64,000 nt of DNA, from positions 158,263 to 222,262 of the forward strand of contig JAQBZO010000001.1 of assembly GCA_027622195.1 (NCBI GenBank), in the 5' to 3' direction. Positions within the stretch are counted from its first letter, which is position 1. The number at the start of each line of letters is the position of its first letter. Below are positions 17,193 to 27,199 of the stretch, piece after piece. This DNA is from Planctomycetota bacterium. GTDB taxonomy: Bacteria; Planctomycetota; Phycisphaerae; Phycisphaerales; SM1A02. Position numbers and translations under genes: made by a program. Below the pieces are notes generated by a model, which worked only from the letters and a program-made list of their open reading frames with translations, was not told the origin of the DNA and searched no databases.

Positions 17193-19499
17193 TTACTTGG
17201 CGCGTGTTTTCATCTGTGGATACACCAAGACGCGATCGTGACAGAGCAAGACCACATCGGGTGCGCCATCTCCAGTGACATCGGCGACAGTGCCGAGGCT
17301 CGGCTCGAATTCACGCTTGTCTCCTGCTGAAAACATCTTGGTCTCGAAGACTTCAAATCCAGTGGCGTGGATCAGATTGAGTGCTTGCGTGACCGTCAGG
17401 ATGTCGAGCATTTGCTCGCTCGCATCGAGTGTCATCACATCGGTCATCTTGTCACCGTTGATGTCTCCTACGATGAATTCGTGAGCGGTGCGATCGGTTG
17501 AATCGCTGCGCCATGTGGAGAGTGTTTCAAGGCGAGGGCGTGTGCCAGCGAAGCACATCACTCCAAACGCATCCGCGCCGATGAGCAGCAGCGCGTCGTC
17601 CTTGCCACCCGACAAGGCACCGGCGCGGAGCCGATCGAATTGTCCATCGCCCACGCTGAGCGTTTCGGTGTTTTTCCACGCGCCTGCGCCACTTTGTGCA
17701 AAGAGAAGGACTTGACCGTTTTCTTTGTCGAGCGCTGCAAGTCCTGCACCGAGTCGATCAAGAGCAACAAGTTTCGCATCGCCGCGGGGGGCGTTGATTT
17801 GCTGCACAACGCTCCAACCCGAGTCGGATGCGAATCGCAGTGCGCGAAGGTAATTGCGGTCAGCGATGACGAGTTCTTGTTTGCCGTCGCCGTCAATGTC
17901 AAGTGCGACCGAGTTGTTGGCTCCAGCTGCTTGCGCGAGTCCGAACTGAGCCATGTCCTTCGACTCAAGCAACTTGAATTCTGGAGATCCACCCTCAGCG
18001 GTGCCCATTTGGCGCACCATCATCATCGGCTTGTCGGGAGTGAAGAGGAGGATGTCAGCAAGTCCGTCTTGATCCGCATCCAATCCGAGAATCGCGGACG
18101 GGGCACGACTCAACGATCCGAGATCGACCGAGACTTTGCCCTTCGATGGATCCTTTGCGGGGAAAAGTTCGAGCGAGTAGTTGCGAACATCCTTCGTGAT
18201 CACGCCGATCCACGCGTTGCCTCCAATGGTGACGACCCCGAGTGTGCTTGGAACGCGACCCTTGTCAAGTGGCAACGACTCTGGAAATCCGAGTTTGCCA
18301 CTCGCGTCGGTGCGCGCGATACCCGCGACACCTTCGCGTTCGCTCGCGACGAGCACTTCGGCGCGTCCATCGCCATCCACATCGGCGGTGGTCATGGCGT
18401 CCATGTCGGAGTAGCTCGGTTGATCCACGGGAGCACCAATGCCTTGTCCATTGCGCTGAGGAAAGACCGACACAGCGTTTCGTTCGGTGTTGGTGGCGAG
18501 CACTTCTGGAAGTCCATCTCCGTTGAGATCGGCGACGCCCACTTGTCGTTTGCGATTGCTCGGATCGGTAAACGACCATGTGCGCATCGACCCACCTTGA
18601 TCGGTGCCCGCTCGAATCGGCATCTCTCTCACATCGTAAAGAACGACGCGCTTACTTGGACGCTCAATCGTTGCGATCAACGCATGGTCCACACCAGGAA
18701 CGCGCACCGCATCGACATCGTGAACCGGAGGCATTTCAAAGCGTGATTGAGGGCCGAGCACTGAAGATCCATCCTGCGATGCGGCGAACCACACTCGAAT
18801 CGGCGCGGCGTCATCGGGGACGAGTCCCACGATGTCGTTGAGTGAATCTCCATTGAAATCCTCGATCACCATCGCGACGATGGGCGCATTGCCTGTGGCC
18901 AGTTCGGAGGGAGCGCCGAGCGTCGATCCTGTGAGTGGATACACCTGAATCCGACCATCCGAGATGGCGAGCAACTCAGGAGCAGCATCTCCCGTGACAT
19001 TGGAAATGCGAATGGCATCGCGTCCCGGGAACAACTTCTTGACCTTGTGTTTCTGCGCGACTTCAAAGACACCAGGAGCGGACTGCCGAACAAACACGAT
19101 CTTCTCTGGATTGCCGAGGTACACCAGATCCTTCAGTCCATCGGCATCAAAGTCAAATGGATACACCGCTCCGACCGCCTCGGATGTGGGCACATCGATT
19201 CGTCGATAACGCCAATGATCTGGGAACTCGTTGACTTTCGTGGCAGCAATCTCGTCGGAGGGTTTCGCATCCTTCTTCTGAAGGAAGATGTCGATACGAC
19301 TTCGCCGATTGTTGGCGACGACAATGTCTTCAAGACCATCGCCGTTCATGTCCGCGGTGACCAGTGGACCTGCTCCATCGTCGACCTTGATGACGTCAAG
19401 CCCGTCAAATCCGTAATGTGCCGCGAGGTCATCCGACCCCCATGCCGAAAACGAGAGTGTGAGCGTGAGGGCAGTCGAGATGGATGAGAGAATCTTCAT
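17193..19499 (-). CDS. Secreted FG-GAP/VCBS repeat protein
   Basis: Signal peptide MKILSSISTALTLTLSFSAWG; repeated D-x-D/N-x-D-G Ca-binding-like motifs (DMNGDGLEDIVV, DFDADGLKDLVY, DLNGDGLPEVLA, DVDGDGRAEVLV, DADQDGLADILL, DIDGDGKQELVI). Confidence 0.88.
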   Translation of the reverse strand: MKILSSISTALTLTLSFSAWGSDDLAAHYGFDGLDVIKVDDGAGPLVTADMNGDGLEDIVVANNRRSRIDIFLQKKDAKPSDEIAATKVNEFPDHWRYRRIDVPTSEAVGAVYPFDFDADGLKDLVYLGNPEKIVFVRQSAPGVFEVAQKHKVKKLFPGRDAIRISNVTGDAAPELLAISDGRIQVYPLTGSTLGAPSELATGNAPIVAMVIEDFNGDSLNDIVGLVPDDAAPIRVWFAASQDGSSVLGPQSRFEMPPVHDVDAVRVPGVDHALIATIERPSKRVVLYDVREMPIRAGTDQGGSMRTWSFTDPSNRKRQVGVADLNGDGLPEVLATNTERNAVSVFPQRNGQGIGAPVDQPSYSDMDAMTTADVDGDGRAEVLVASEREGVAGIARTDASGKLGFPESLPLDKGRVPSTLGVVTIGGNAWIGVITKDVRNYSLELFPAKDPSKGKVSVDLGSLSRAPSAILGLDADQDGLADILLFTPDKPMMMVRQMGTAEGGSPEFKLLESKDMAQFGLAQAAGANNSVALDIDGDGKQELVIADRNYLRALRFASDSGWSVVQQINAPRGDAKLVALDRLGAGLAALDKENGQVLLFAQSGAGAWKNTETLSVGDGQFDRLRAGALSGGKDDALLLIGADAFGVMCFAGTRPRLETLSTWRSDSTDRTAHEFIVGDINGDKMTDVMTLDASEQMLDILTVTQALNLIHATGFEVFETKMFSAGDKREFEPSLGTVADVTGDGAPDVVLLCHDRVLVYPQMKTRAK

Positions 19500-19574
19500 A
19501 GTGTTGATCCGAGGATGGGAACTTGTCGCCACCTTGAAGAGGGTATGCTACGCACACTGCAACGGACTGTACTT

Positions 19575-20582
19575 ATGCGCATTCACACGAGAACTTCATT
19601 CGTCGTCGCCACGCTCGTTGGCTTCGCCTCGTTCGCGATGGTTTCGTTTTCGTCCTTTCAATCTGATGTCAAGGATCGGCTGGATGTGGTGTCGCTCAAG
19701 GGCGGCGCGCGAGTCGAAGGAACGATCCTCAAGCGCACTGACCGCCGCGTTTGGATTGATGTCGGATCGGATGTGTTGATGTTTGACATGGAGGATGTGG
19801 TCGAAGTGCAGACCGGTGCCTCGGACGCGCCATCCAAGTTCGTCGCAGAGGACCTGTACCGCGCTGCGATCGATCCACCGCAACTCTCGCCGAAAGAACA
19901 TGCGAAGCGTGTTGGATCTGCGGTCATCAAGGTGAGCACTCCGGGTGGACTTGGCTCGGGCGTGGTGATTCATCCCGATGGATACGCCATCACGAATGCG
20001 CATGTGGTGCAGGGTGAGCGGACCATTCGATGTACGGTGTGGATTCCCCAACCCGATGGCACCCTGCGTCGCACCGAGATCGATGATGTCGAGATCGTGG
20101 CCGTGAATAACCACCTCGATCTCGCACTCTTGCGGATGAAACATCCTGATGGAGTTGCATTTGACTCGGCTCCCGTCGTGGCTACTGAGCAGTTCGAAAT
20201 CGGTCAACAAGTGTTTGCGATTGGGAATCCGCTCGGACTGGAACGGTCACTGACCCAAGGAGTGATCTCGACGACGCAGCGTGATTTTGATGGATTGACC
20301 TACATCCAAACGGACACGCCGATCAATCCTGGTAACTCGGGTGGTCCGCTTTTCAATACGTGCGGGGAAGTCATCGGCATAACGAATATGGGCATTCGCG
20401 GCGGTGAGGCACTCGGATTCGCCATCCCAAGCCGTTATATGAAGGACTTTATTCGCAACCGCGAAGCCTTTGCTTTTGACGCTCGCAATCCAAACGCAGG
20501 TCACAATTATCATGTTCCGCCACCGCGGAGCAACTTCGATGCTCCGCCCCAAGTGCGCGACGGTTCGTCCAATACCAAGTGA
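19575..20582 (+). CDS. HtrA/DegP-like trypsin-family serine protease, no PDZ domain
   Basis: Catalytic triad segments AITNAHVV (His), NNHLDLALLRM (Asp), INPGNSGGPLFN (Ser); sequence ends shortly after the protease fold. Confidence 0.9.
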   Translation: MRIHTRTSFVVATLVGFASFAMVSFSSFQSDVKDRLDVVSLKGGARVEGTILKRTDRRVWIDVGSDVLMFDMEDVVEVQTGASDAPSKFVAEDLYRAAIDPPQLSPKEHAKRVGSAVIKVSTPGGLGSGVVIHPDGYAITNAHVVQGERTIRCTVWIPQPDGTLRRTEIDDVEIVAVNNHLDLALLRMKHPDGVAFDSAPVVATEQFEIGQQVFAIGNPLGLERSLTQGVISTTQRDFDGLTYIQTDTPINPGNSGGPLFNTCGEVIGITNMGIRGGEALGFAIPSRYMKDFIRNREAFAFDARNPNAGHNYHVPPPRSNFDAPPQVRDGSSNTK

Positions 20583-20620
20583 TTTTCGCTCTCGAGTCTT
20601 CTTGTTCGAATAGGAAAAAC

Positions 20621-22336
20621 ATGCTCGTCCCAACACTTTCGTCCATTCTCTCGGTTGTTCTCGCCGTACCACCATCGATTGAGCATGTTGCTCCAAAGGA
20701 TGCCGTGGCGGTCCTCTGGTGGAGCGATGTTGCTGCGACATTTGACCGACTTGCAGCGGCGTCCGTCGGGACAGTGCTCAACGACGAGCGTCTCAAGGAG
20801 TCCATGGGACCAGTCATTGAGGCATGGAAGTCGCGACAGAAGGAACTTGGGCAAGGGGACGAGACAATGACCCAAGAGGTGGGGATGCCTGGTGCACTCG
20901 GTGCCGCACTTTTTGTCGAGCGCGATGCTGAACTCGATGCCGATCGGTTGGCCTTCATGGCGTATCTCGACTACGGCACGCGCTCCGAGAAGGCTTGGAC
21001 ACTCTTGACCGAAGAACTCAAACGCACTGCGAAAGAATCGAACTGGGTTGTCGCTGAAGAAGAGATCGATGGACGTCCTGCGCTCGTGGTGACTTTCCCG
21101 AACCCAGAGGACGCACCCGAGTTTGACGAAGGTCCAGCGGCGATGCTCGGCCAAATGCTCGCACCGATGGAGTCGCTCGTACTGACGCGCACTGGCGACA
21201 CGATTGTGGCTGGAAGCGCCGTGCATGTGGTGGAGTCCTGTCTTGAGGCACTCGCGGGAAAACCAGCGGGAGCCGTGCTTGAATCAGCCGCGGGATGGCG
21301 CGATGCTTCAGGAGCGCATCCAGCGGGAGATTTTCTGCTCGTCGTGATGACTGATCCTCTGAGCAAAATTGCGCAGCCGCTCATGGCTGGTCCTGCAGCG
21401 GGCATGCAAGAGATTTTGCAAACGCTCATCGGCGATGTCACGACGTGGTCGCTCTGGGGATCAACGAGTGATCCGACTGCGCAGATTCGATTGCGTGGTG
21501 CTGCCACCTATCCAACGGGTCCGAAGGGACTTTTCAAACTCGTTCAGGGAGATGGAGCGACACTCGATGCATCGCGCGCCATGGGTGACGATTGTTTCTC
21601 GTACACCTCGTTCAACTTTGATTTCGGCGGACTCCCTCGTCTCATCGAGGAGTTGCTCGCGGCGATGCCAGAAGCAGCGGCTGACCAGGTCGAACCAATG
21701 ATTCGCGCCTACATGCCCGCGCTGAATAAGGCGTTCGGCGCAATGGGTCCACGCATTGAGCAGGTCTCTCGCGCCGATGCACTCGCTGAAGCGGGATACA
21801 CAAGTCTCACGCGCATTGCGTGTCGGGACGAGCAGAGTGTCTTGCCCCTGATTCAGTTGTGGGGTCCGATGATGGGACTCGAGCCGATGGAGTTTCAGGG
21901 ATCGCAAGTGTTTGGCGGCGCGGACAGTCCGTTCGCTGTGGGACTTGGTCCAACAGGAATGTATCTCGGCGACCGAACCGGCGTGGAGTCCGGCCTTCGC
22001 GCCTCTGTTGCAGCCGATAGCGCTTCGCTCAGTGCAACGGTTCTTTTCAAGCGTTGCGCTGAAGCGGCGGGGCCCGGATCGATGTCGGCCTTCGGTTACA
22101 GCGACATCGTTGCTTCAATGGAAGCAGCGCGTACGGGTCTTGCGAGTCAGGAAGCAATGTTTGACGCGCTCGGTGGCATGGAAGATCTTCCAGGAGACGA
22201 GACAGTCAAGGCGATCAACGATGCGATGGCGAAGATTGATCTCAAAGTGCTTCGAGAGCATGTTGGACCAATCGTGTGGACACTGCACGGCTCCTACCAG
22301 GCGATGGTCTTTGATTGGAAATTCCTCGCCCCTTGA
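20621..22336 (+). CDS. Secreted protein of unknown function (DUF3352-like architecture)
   Basis: Signal-peptide-like N-terminus MLVPTLSSILSVVLAVPPSIEHVAPKDAVAVLWWSD; long ORF downstream of the HtrA-like gene. Confidence 0.6.
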   Translation: MLVPTLSSILSVVLAVPPSIEHVAPKDAVAVLWWSDVAATFDRLAAASVGTVLNDERLKESMGPVIEAWKSRQKELGQGDETMTQEVGMPGALGAALFVERDAELDADRLAFMAYLDYGTRSEKAWTLLTEELKRTAKESNWVVAEEEIDGRPALVVTFPNPEDAPEFDEGPAAMLGQMLAPMESLVLTRTGDTIVAGSAVHVVESCLEALAGKPAGAVLESAAGWRDASGAHPAGDFLLVVMTDPLSKIAQPLMAGPAAGMQEILQTLIGDVTTWSLWGSTSDPTAQIRLRGAATYPTGPKGLFKLVQGDGATLDASRAMGDDCFSYTSFNFDFGGLPRLIEELLAAMPEAAADQVEPMIRAYMPALNKAFGAMGPRIEQVSRADALAEAGYTSLTRIACRDEQSVLPLIQLWGPMMGLEPMEFQGSQVFGGADSPFAVGLGPTGMYLGDRTGVESGLRASVAADSASLSATVLFKRCAEAAGPGSMSAFGYSDIVASMEAARTGLASQEAMFDALGGMEDLPGDETVKAINDAMAKIDLKVLREHVGPIVWTLHGSYQAMVFDWKFLAP

Positions 22337-22342
22337 GTGAGT

Positions 22343-23188
22343 TCAGTTCTGCATCGAGAATGCGCGGTCGGCAACATCCACAGCCGAAGGATCTTGGGCG
22401 GTTCCAAGCTCGGCGTGGCTGACATCGACGATGCGTGTCGCATCAGATTGAAGCGACATCACGACGCTGGTGGGGACGATTCGATCTCGCGCTCCTGCGA
22501 TCATGATGCACGGACTCCGCAGCGCTGCGAGCGCCACTCGCGTGGATGTTTCTGATCCAGTCAGCAAACGGATCAGTTTCTCGGCAATGAAAACAAGGCC
22601 AAAAATGCGAATGCCTTGCGTTTCGAGTCGCGCCGCGAAGGGCTGTCCAACCGATTCGTAGGGAGCCCATGCGATGACTGAGGAGACTGCATATCCGCGT
22701 GATTCAAGGGACGCCGCGGCGCGGATCGCGATCACCGCACCGAGAGAATGTCCCCCGAGTATCGGACGAACAAGGTGTGTATCAATGATCCACTGCGCAA
22801 CGAGATCGACCTCGTTCGCGCCCAGCGTGGTCTGCGTCGCGCTCGTGCCGTGTCCCGGCAATTCAATGAGGAAGAGTTCGTGGGCGCGGTGGATGTACGG
22901 ATCGATGCGACGCAAACTGTCGATGCGTGATCGTCCCCAACCATGAAGAAGGACCACGCTTGGCGCGTTGGCATCGCCGAGTCCGCGAATGCGCCAGACC
23001 GCCATGCGTGCGGAGCCGACCTCGTCGAACGGGAGTCCGAGACCTTCGGGATCAACTGCGAATCCGTTGGCGAGTGCCCATCCCGTCGTGGCTCGATGAG
23101 GACGGAGTGCCTGCCATGCAACGACCGCCGAACCAGCGATCAACGACGCCACCGCTGCAAGGACGAAGAGAAGAATGAAGTCAATCAC
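22343..23188 (-). CDS. Alpha/beta hydrolase
   Basis: VVLLHGWGRSRID, nucleophile elbow GGHSLGAV, IMIAGARDRIVP; N-terminal hydrophobic helix. Confidence 0.85.
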   Translation of the reverse strand: MIDFILLFVLAAVASLIAGSAVVAWQALRPHRATTGWALANGFAVDPEGLGLPFDEVGSARMAVWRIRGLGDANAPSVVLLHGWGRSRIDSLRRIDPYIHRAHELFLIELPGHGTSATQTTLGANEVDLVAQWIIDTHLVRPILGGHSLGAVIAIRAAASLESRGYAVSSVIAWAPYESVGQPFAARLETQGIRIFGLVFIAEKLIRLLTGSETSTRVALAALRSPCIMIAGARDRIVPTSVVMSLQSDATRIVDVSHAELGTAQDPSAVDVADRAFSMQN

Positions 23189-23199
23189 TCAGCGCATCC

Positions 23200-23802
23200 T
23201 CAGCATGCCGCCTCGATCTCACGAAGAGTAACTCGTGAAGTCTCCTCGAGCGACTCCACTCCAAGCGACAATCGCACCTCGGAACGACGTGGCTCGGGAA
23301 GTCCCATCAAGTTGACCTCGACATTCGCGCGCGCGGATCGAAGGGCGGCATCAGCCAGAATCGCTGCAACACGGACATCACTTGCGAGAGGCTTCGAGGT
23401 GGTTCCAGGGAATCCTCGCAGCGCCGCAAGGAAAGCAGCGGAAAGAACGACCACACTGTGCGGAACGCGAATGGCATCGGCGGTTGCAACGGCGAGTGCA
23501 TCGGCGTCGCTCTGCTGCTGGTGTAATGCATTGAGCTTCGCGTAGACGATCGCATCTTCGTGCGCAAGGCGAAGGGCGTCCGAGACAATGGTCTCGCAAT
23601 CCTTCAGTCGCGATTGGTTCATGGATTCAAACTCGGCGAATTTTGCCTTCCCAATCGTGTATCGAAGGACCATGCAAGCGAGCGCAGCGGCTTGGCAGAG
23701 CGTGATCGCCGCGGCAGCGCCTCCGCCTGGAGCAGGGACTCGATCGCCGAGTGCGTGCAGATATTCTGCGACCGAGAGTGTGGCGGGATCGGCGGTGCTC
23801 AT
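23200..23802 (-). CDS. Cyclodeaminase/cyclohydrolase family protein (FTCD C-domain-like)
   Basis: VPAPGGGAAAAITLCQAAALACMV; helical protein of the right length. Confidence 0.78.
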   Translation of the reverse strand: MSTADPATLSVAEYLHALGDRVPAPGGGAAAAITLCQAAALACMVLRYTIGKAKFAEFESMNQSRLKDCETIVSDALRLAHEDAIVYAKLNALHQQQSDADALAVATADAIRVPHSVVVLSAAFLAALRGFPGTTSKPLASDVRVAAILADAALRSARANVEVNLMGLPEPRRSEVRLSLGVESLEETSRVTLREIEAAC

Positions 23803-25835
23803 GTTCGTACCTCTGCGCGGAGGGTTGTGCCGAGCGCGGTCACGCAACGAGCAACTTGGTCGTCCACATCTTCTCGACGAAGGGTTCGGTCCGCAGCACG
23901 AAACCGCATACGAAGTGTCAGTGACTTTCGTCCTGCGCCGATCTGCTTTCCGCGAAACGTGCTCACGAACTCGACGGACTCGAGGTCAGTGAGTGCGAAC
24001 GATTCCACAGTCGTGCGGACTGAATCCCACGAGGTGGACTCCTCGACGATGACCGAGAGGTCGCGATCCGCGGGGGGAAACTGGGCGAGAGCGATCACGC
24101 GCATTTCGGGAGGAAACGTTGTGATCGCATCCGAGATGAACAACTCCGCAGCGGCGATGGGGCCTTCTGCGCCGAGGGACTTGAGCGTGCGTCGATGAAA
24201 GAGTCCGATCGATCCAACGCACTGACCAGCGAGTCGGACTTCTGCACAGGGATCGAGTCCATTGAATGCACTGGTGGGGCAGAAGGTTGGTGCAGCGTGA
24301 AAGAGGGTGGAGAAGAGTCGTTCGATGGCACCGCGCAGCGATCGAAATGCTTGCTGTCCATCGGCATCAGCAACGATGAGTGACAACGCCAGCCGTTCGC
24401 GATGTTCCTTTGCAGGCAAGTCGAAAACGCGAGCCACTTCAAAGAGGCGGGGACGATCCATGGCGCGATCGATGTTGGTTTGAAGCACCGCGAGCAAACT
24501 GGGCAAAAGGCTCGGACGCAACACAGGCTCTTGCGCGCGATCATCATCGACACGAAGCGGGGAAGTTCCTTGGGCGACAAATGGCTGCGCGCAGCGGTCA
24601 CTGATCAGAGTGTGGGTCACCGTCTCGATGAAACCAAGTCCAGCAAGCAAGTCCTTCGCCGCACGGATGGCTGCGACCTTCGCTTGCGGCGGATGAGCAC
24701 GCACCACGATTGAATCCTTCATCACAATGACATCGAGTCCGCGCAGTCGTGCGACCTCTTCGATGAGATCCACTTCGCGTTCGAGATCGACCCGCTGCGG
24801 CGGGATCGTGCATCGAATGGTTCCACCATCGTGTTGCGGATCAAATCCAAGTGGAGTCAGAAATCGAATGATGTCTGCCGCCGAGATCGCATCTCCCAGG
24901 ATTTGTCCGCATCTCGCCACGCGAAGAGAGACGATGCGTGGCGCAGCGGCAGGGGTACCCGCGTCGAGTGATCCTTCACAGAGCGTTCCACCCGCCAACT
25001 GCAGAATAAGTTGCACGAGACGCGCTGCCGATGGACGCACTTGTCCTGCATCGACGGTGCGTTCAAAACGGAACGATGAGTCGCTCGCGAGTCCAAGGGC
25101 TCGACTCGCCGCTCGAACGGTGCGAGGATCGAATGATGCCACTTCGATCAGAATGTCGGTGGTCTGTTCTGTGACCGCCGTGACCGCTCCGCCTTTCACT
25201 CCCGCGATGGCCACGGGACGCGAGCCATCGGCGATGACAAGGTCAGAAGATCGAAGTGTGATCTCCTTGGCACCTTCTCCGATGGGGAGAAAAGATTCTC
25301 CCTCTTTCGCGCGGCGCACGCGAATCTCTGAACCAGTCAGTTTCTGCAAATCAAAAACATGAGTGGGTTGTCCAAGTTCGAATAACACATAGTTTGTGCA
25401 ATCGACAATGTTGTTCCGAGGGTTTTGTCCAATCGCGCGCAAACGAGACTGCATCCACTCGGGGCTCGGTCCGACCTTCACACCACGAATCACATGCGCG
25501 GTGTAAAGGGGGCATCCAGCGAGATCGTCATTCGTGATGCGAGCACAGGTCGAGGCGCTTGCGCCGCGAGATTGCGCTGCATTCCAACCCGCTGCCGCCG
25601 CGGATGGATCGCGAGCCGTCCTTCCAGTCGCCGCGGCGATTTCGCGCGCGAGTCCAAGATGCGAGAGGCAGTCTCCACGATTGCTCGTGAGTTCAACCTC
25701 CATGACGGTGTCTCCATCGGGAGTGGATTCCCAATGTTCCACGGGAAAACCCGCATGAGTGAGTCGGTCCACCGCCTCATCCAATTCAATGGGGCGGTCG
25801 AGGAGGTCATTGAGCCATCGCAGGCTGGTGCGCAT
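23799..25835 (-). CDS. pheT: Phenylalanine--tRNA ligase beta subunit (lacking the EMAP/tRNA-bind insertion)
   Basis: MRTSLRWLNDLL, ELTSNRGDCLSHLGLAREIAA, NNIVDCTNYVLFELGQPTHVFD, B5 domain, C-terminal FDX-ACB (AQFPPADRDLSVIVEE...GRKSLTLRMRFRAADRTL). Confidence 0.93.
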   Translation of the reverse strand: MRTSLRWLNDLLDRPIELDEAVDRLTHAGFPVEHWESTPDGDTVMEVELTSNRGDCLSHLGLAREIAAATGRTARDPSAAAAGWNAAQSRGASASTCARITNDDLAGCPLYTAHVIRGVKVGPSPEWMQSRLRAIGQNPRNNIVDCTNYVLFELGQPTHVFDLQKLTGSEIRVRRAKEGESFLPIGEGAKEITLRSSDLVIADGSRPVAIAGVKGGAVTAVTEQTTDILIEVASFDPRTVRAASRALGLASDSSFRFERTVDAGQVRPSAARLVQLILQLAGGTLCEGSLDAGTPAAAPRIVSLRVARCGQILGDAISAADIIRFLTPLGFDPQHDGGTIRCTIPPQRVDLEREVDLIEEVARLRGLDVIVMKDSIVVRAHPPQAKVAAIRAAKDLLAGLGFIETVTHTLISDRCAQPFVAQGTSPLRVDDDRAQEPVLRPSLLPSLLAVLQTNIDRAMDRPRLFEVARVFDLPAKEHRERLALSLIVADADGQQAFRSLRGAIERLFSTLFHAAPTFCPTSAFNGLDPCAEVRLAGQCVGSIGLFHRRTLKSLGAEGPIAAAELFISDAITTFPPEMRVIALAQFPPADRDLSVIVEESTSWDSVRTTVESFALTDLESVEFVSTFRGKQIGAGRKSLTLRMRFRAADRTLRREDVDDQVARCVTALGTTLRAEVRT

Positions 25836-25885
25836 TGGTGGAAAGGTATCAAAATCGCTGCCGAGAGCGTTGGTAGAGTGCATCG

Positions 25886-26515
25886 ATGGCGTCAAGCGTT
25901 CACACATTGAGTCGATTCACCCGTCTTGCCTCTGCAACGGCGCTGATCGCAATCGCATGTGTTCGCTGCGCTGTGCCTCCAACTCGAACGGCGAGCGAAG
26001 TGCCCGAGGATTTTGCCGTGGAGATTGTGGTGCAGACCGCAGGAGCGGTGGATCAACAACAGGCCCACTTGCGCGCAAGCAAGTTCTTGTTGCAACCCGG
26101 CGGTGAATTCGCGACGGCGATCGGTCGTGGAGTAAATGATGCGACCGTTCCGGCTCCGACGCGACTTCTGGATCCTCGGCAAGTCGCTGAGTTGTGGACG
26201 ATGATTCGCTCTTCGAACTTCATTCCAGACCAGACGGACATCGTGGTGGGCGCGGGTGCTCGGCCAAGAGTCGTTGCGACAGAACAGAAGGCAACGACGA
26301 TGGCGGCGATTTGGGTCCGCGCTGATGGGCGAAGTCGTTGGTGGCATCTACCACTTGATGGAACTGCTCCCGATGCGAATGCGGTTCGATTGGTGCGCAC
26401 CTGCGATGCGCTCGCGTGGGCGAGCGATGTCGCGCCGGAACGCGTTGTTCCCGCACGTTTTGATTTTGGAGATGATCCGTACGCATCATTTCGAAAGCCA
26501 ACGGAGCAGCCTTGA
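25886..26515 (+). CDS. Hypothetical exported protein/lipoprotein
   Basis: N-terminal hydrophobic stretch ATALIAIACVRC; coupled to the next gene (TTGA overlap). Confidence 0.55.
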   Translation: MASSVHTLSRFTRLASATALIAIACVRCAVPPTRTASEVPEDFAVEIVVQTAGAVDQQQAHLRASKFLLQPGGEFATAIGRGVNDATVPAPTRLLDPRQVAELWTMIRSSNFIPDQTDIVVGAGARPRVVATEQKATTMAAIWVRADGRSRWWHLPLDGTAPDANAVRLVRTCDALAWASDVAPERVVPARFDFGDDPYASFRKPTEQP

Positions 26516-27036
26516 GATCCTTTCGACTACTGCGATTCGCAGTCGTGATCGGTTGCATCGCGATCCCTTCGATGATGAGTGGTTGTTCGCAACCCGTGAC
26601 CTTGAGCGAGTCGACGGCGCTGCGCGATGCAGCCGTTCCATGCGATGTGAAACTTGACTTGCTCGTGGTGTGGCCATCGCAGGGAAAAGCCGAGCGCATT
26701 CGAGTTGACCGTGGCATTCTCGGTTGGGGAGGAGGGCAAGCGGCCATCGGCGAAATGGTCACCTGGAAAACTCCCATGACCGAACAAGGGTGTGCGTCAA
26801 TAGACAACATTGTCCTCAATCTCTGTCGTGATTTTCCGTCGTCGGATCCTCCAACACATACGGTGGACCAAGTGGACCTCGTCATTCGATGTGACGGGCG
26901 CGATCATCGCGTCATGGTGTCATGGCCGAATGATCAACTGATGCCGCTCTATCAGGCGCTTGAAAGTCTTTGCAAGGCAAGGTTTACGCCTTCACTGGAT
27001 CGACTTCCAAAGGCTGGCGAAAAATTCGGACCCTGA
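26512..27036 (+). CDS. Hypothetical lipoprotein (TTG start)
   Basis: Lipobox-like IAIPSMMSGC; TTG start overlaps the upstream TGA. Confidence 0.55.
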   Translation: MRSFRLLRFAVVIGCIAIPSMMSGCSQPVTLSESTALRDAAVPCDVKLDLLVVWPSQGKAERIRVDRGILGWGGGQAAIGEMVTWKTPMTEQGCASIDNIVLNLCRDFPSSDPPTHTVDQVDLVIRCDGRDHRVMVSWPNDQLMPLYQALESLCKARFTPSLDRLPKAGEKFGP

Positions 27037-27067
27037 CTTCGTACTTTCTTTCACGAACACACTCTTG

Positions 27068-27095
27068 TTGTTCAATCGAATGACGACAAGATAAT
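27068..27095 (+). promoter_or_regulatory. Possible sigma70-type promoter upstream of ECF/hscA-like genes
   Basis: TTGTTC (27068..27073) - 16 bp - GATAAT (27090..27095) in the largest local intergenic gap. Confidence 0.3.
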
Positions 27096-27199
27096 TGTGC
27101 AAGAAAAAATGGTTTCAGCTCTTTACAACTTTAATTCGAGCCGTACCCTCGCCTTCACCTCAAAGTCGTGTTGGGGTAGAAAGAGTTCGAGGGCACGCC

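Noticed and set aside
17640-18746. 368 aa plus-strand ORF
   Set aside because: Antisense to the VCBS/FG-GAP repeat gene; composition typical of a shadow frame.
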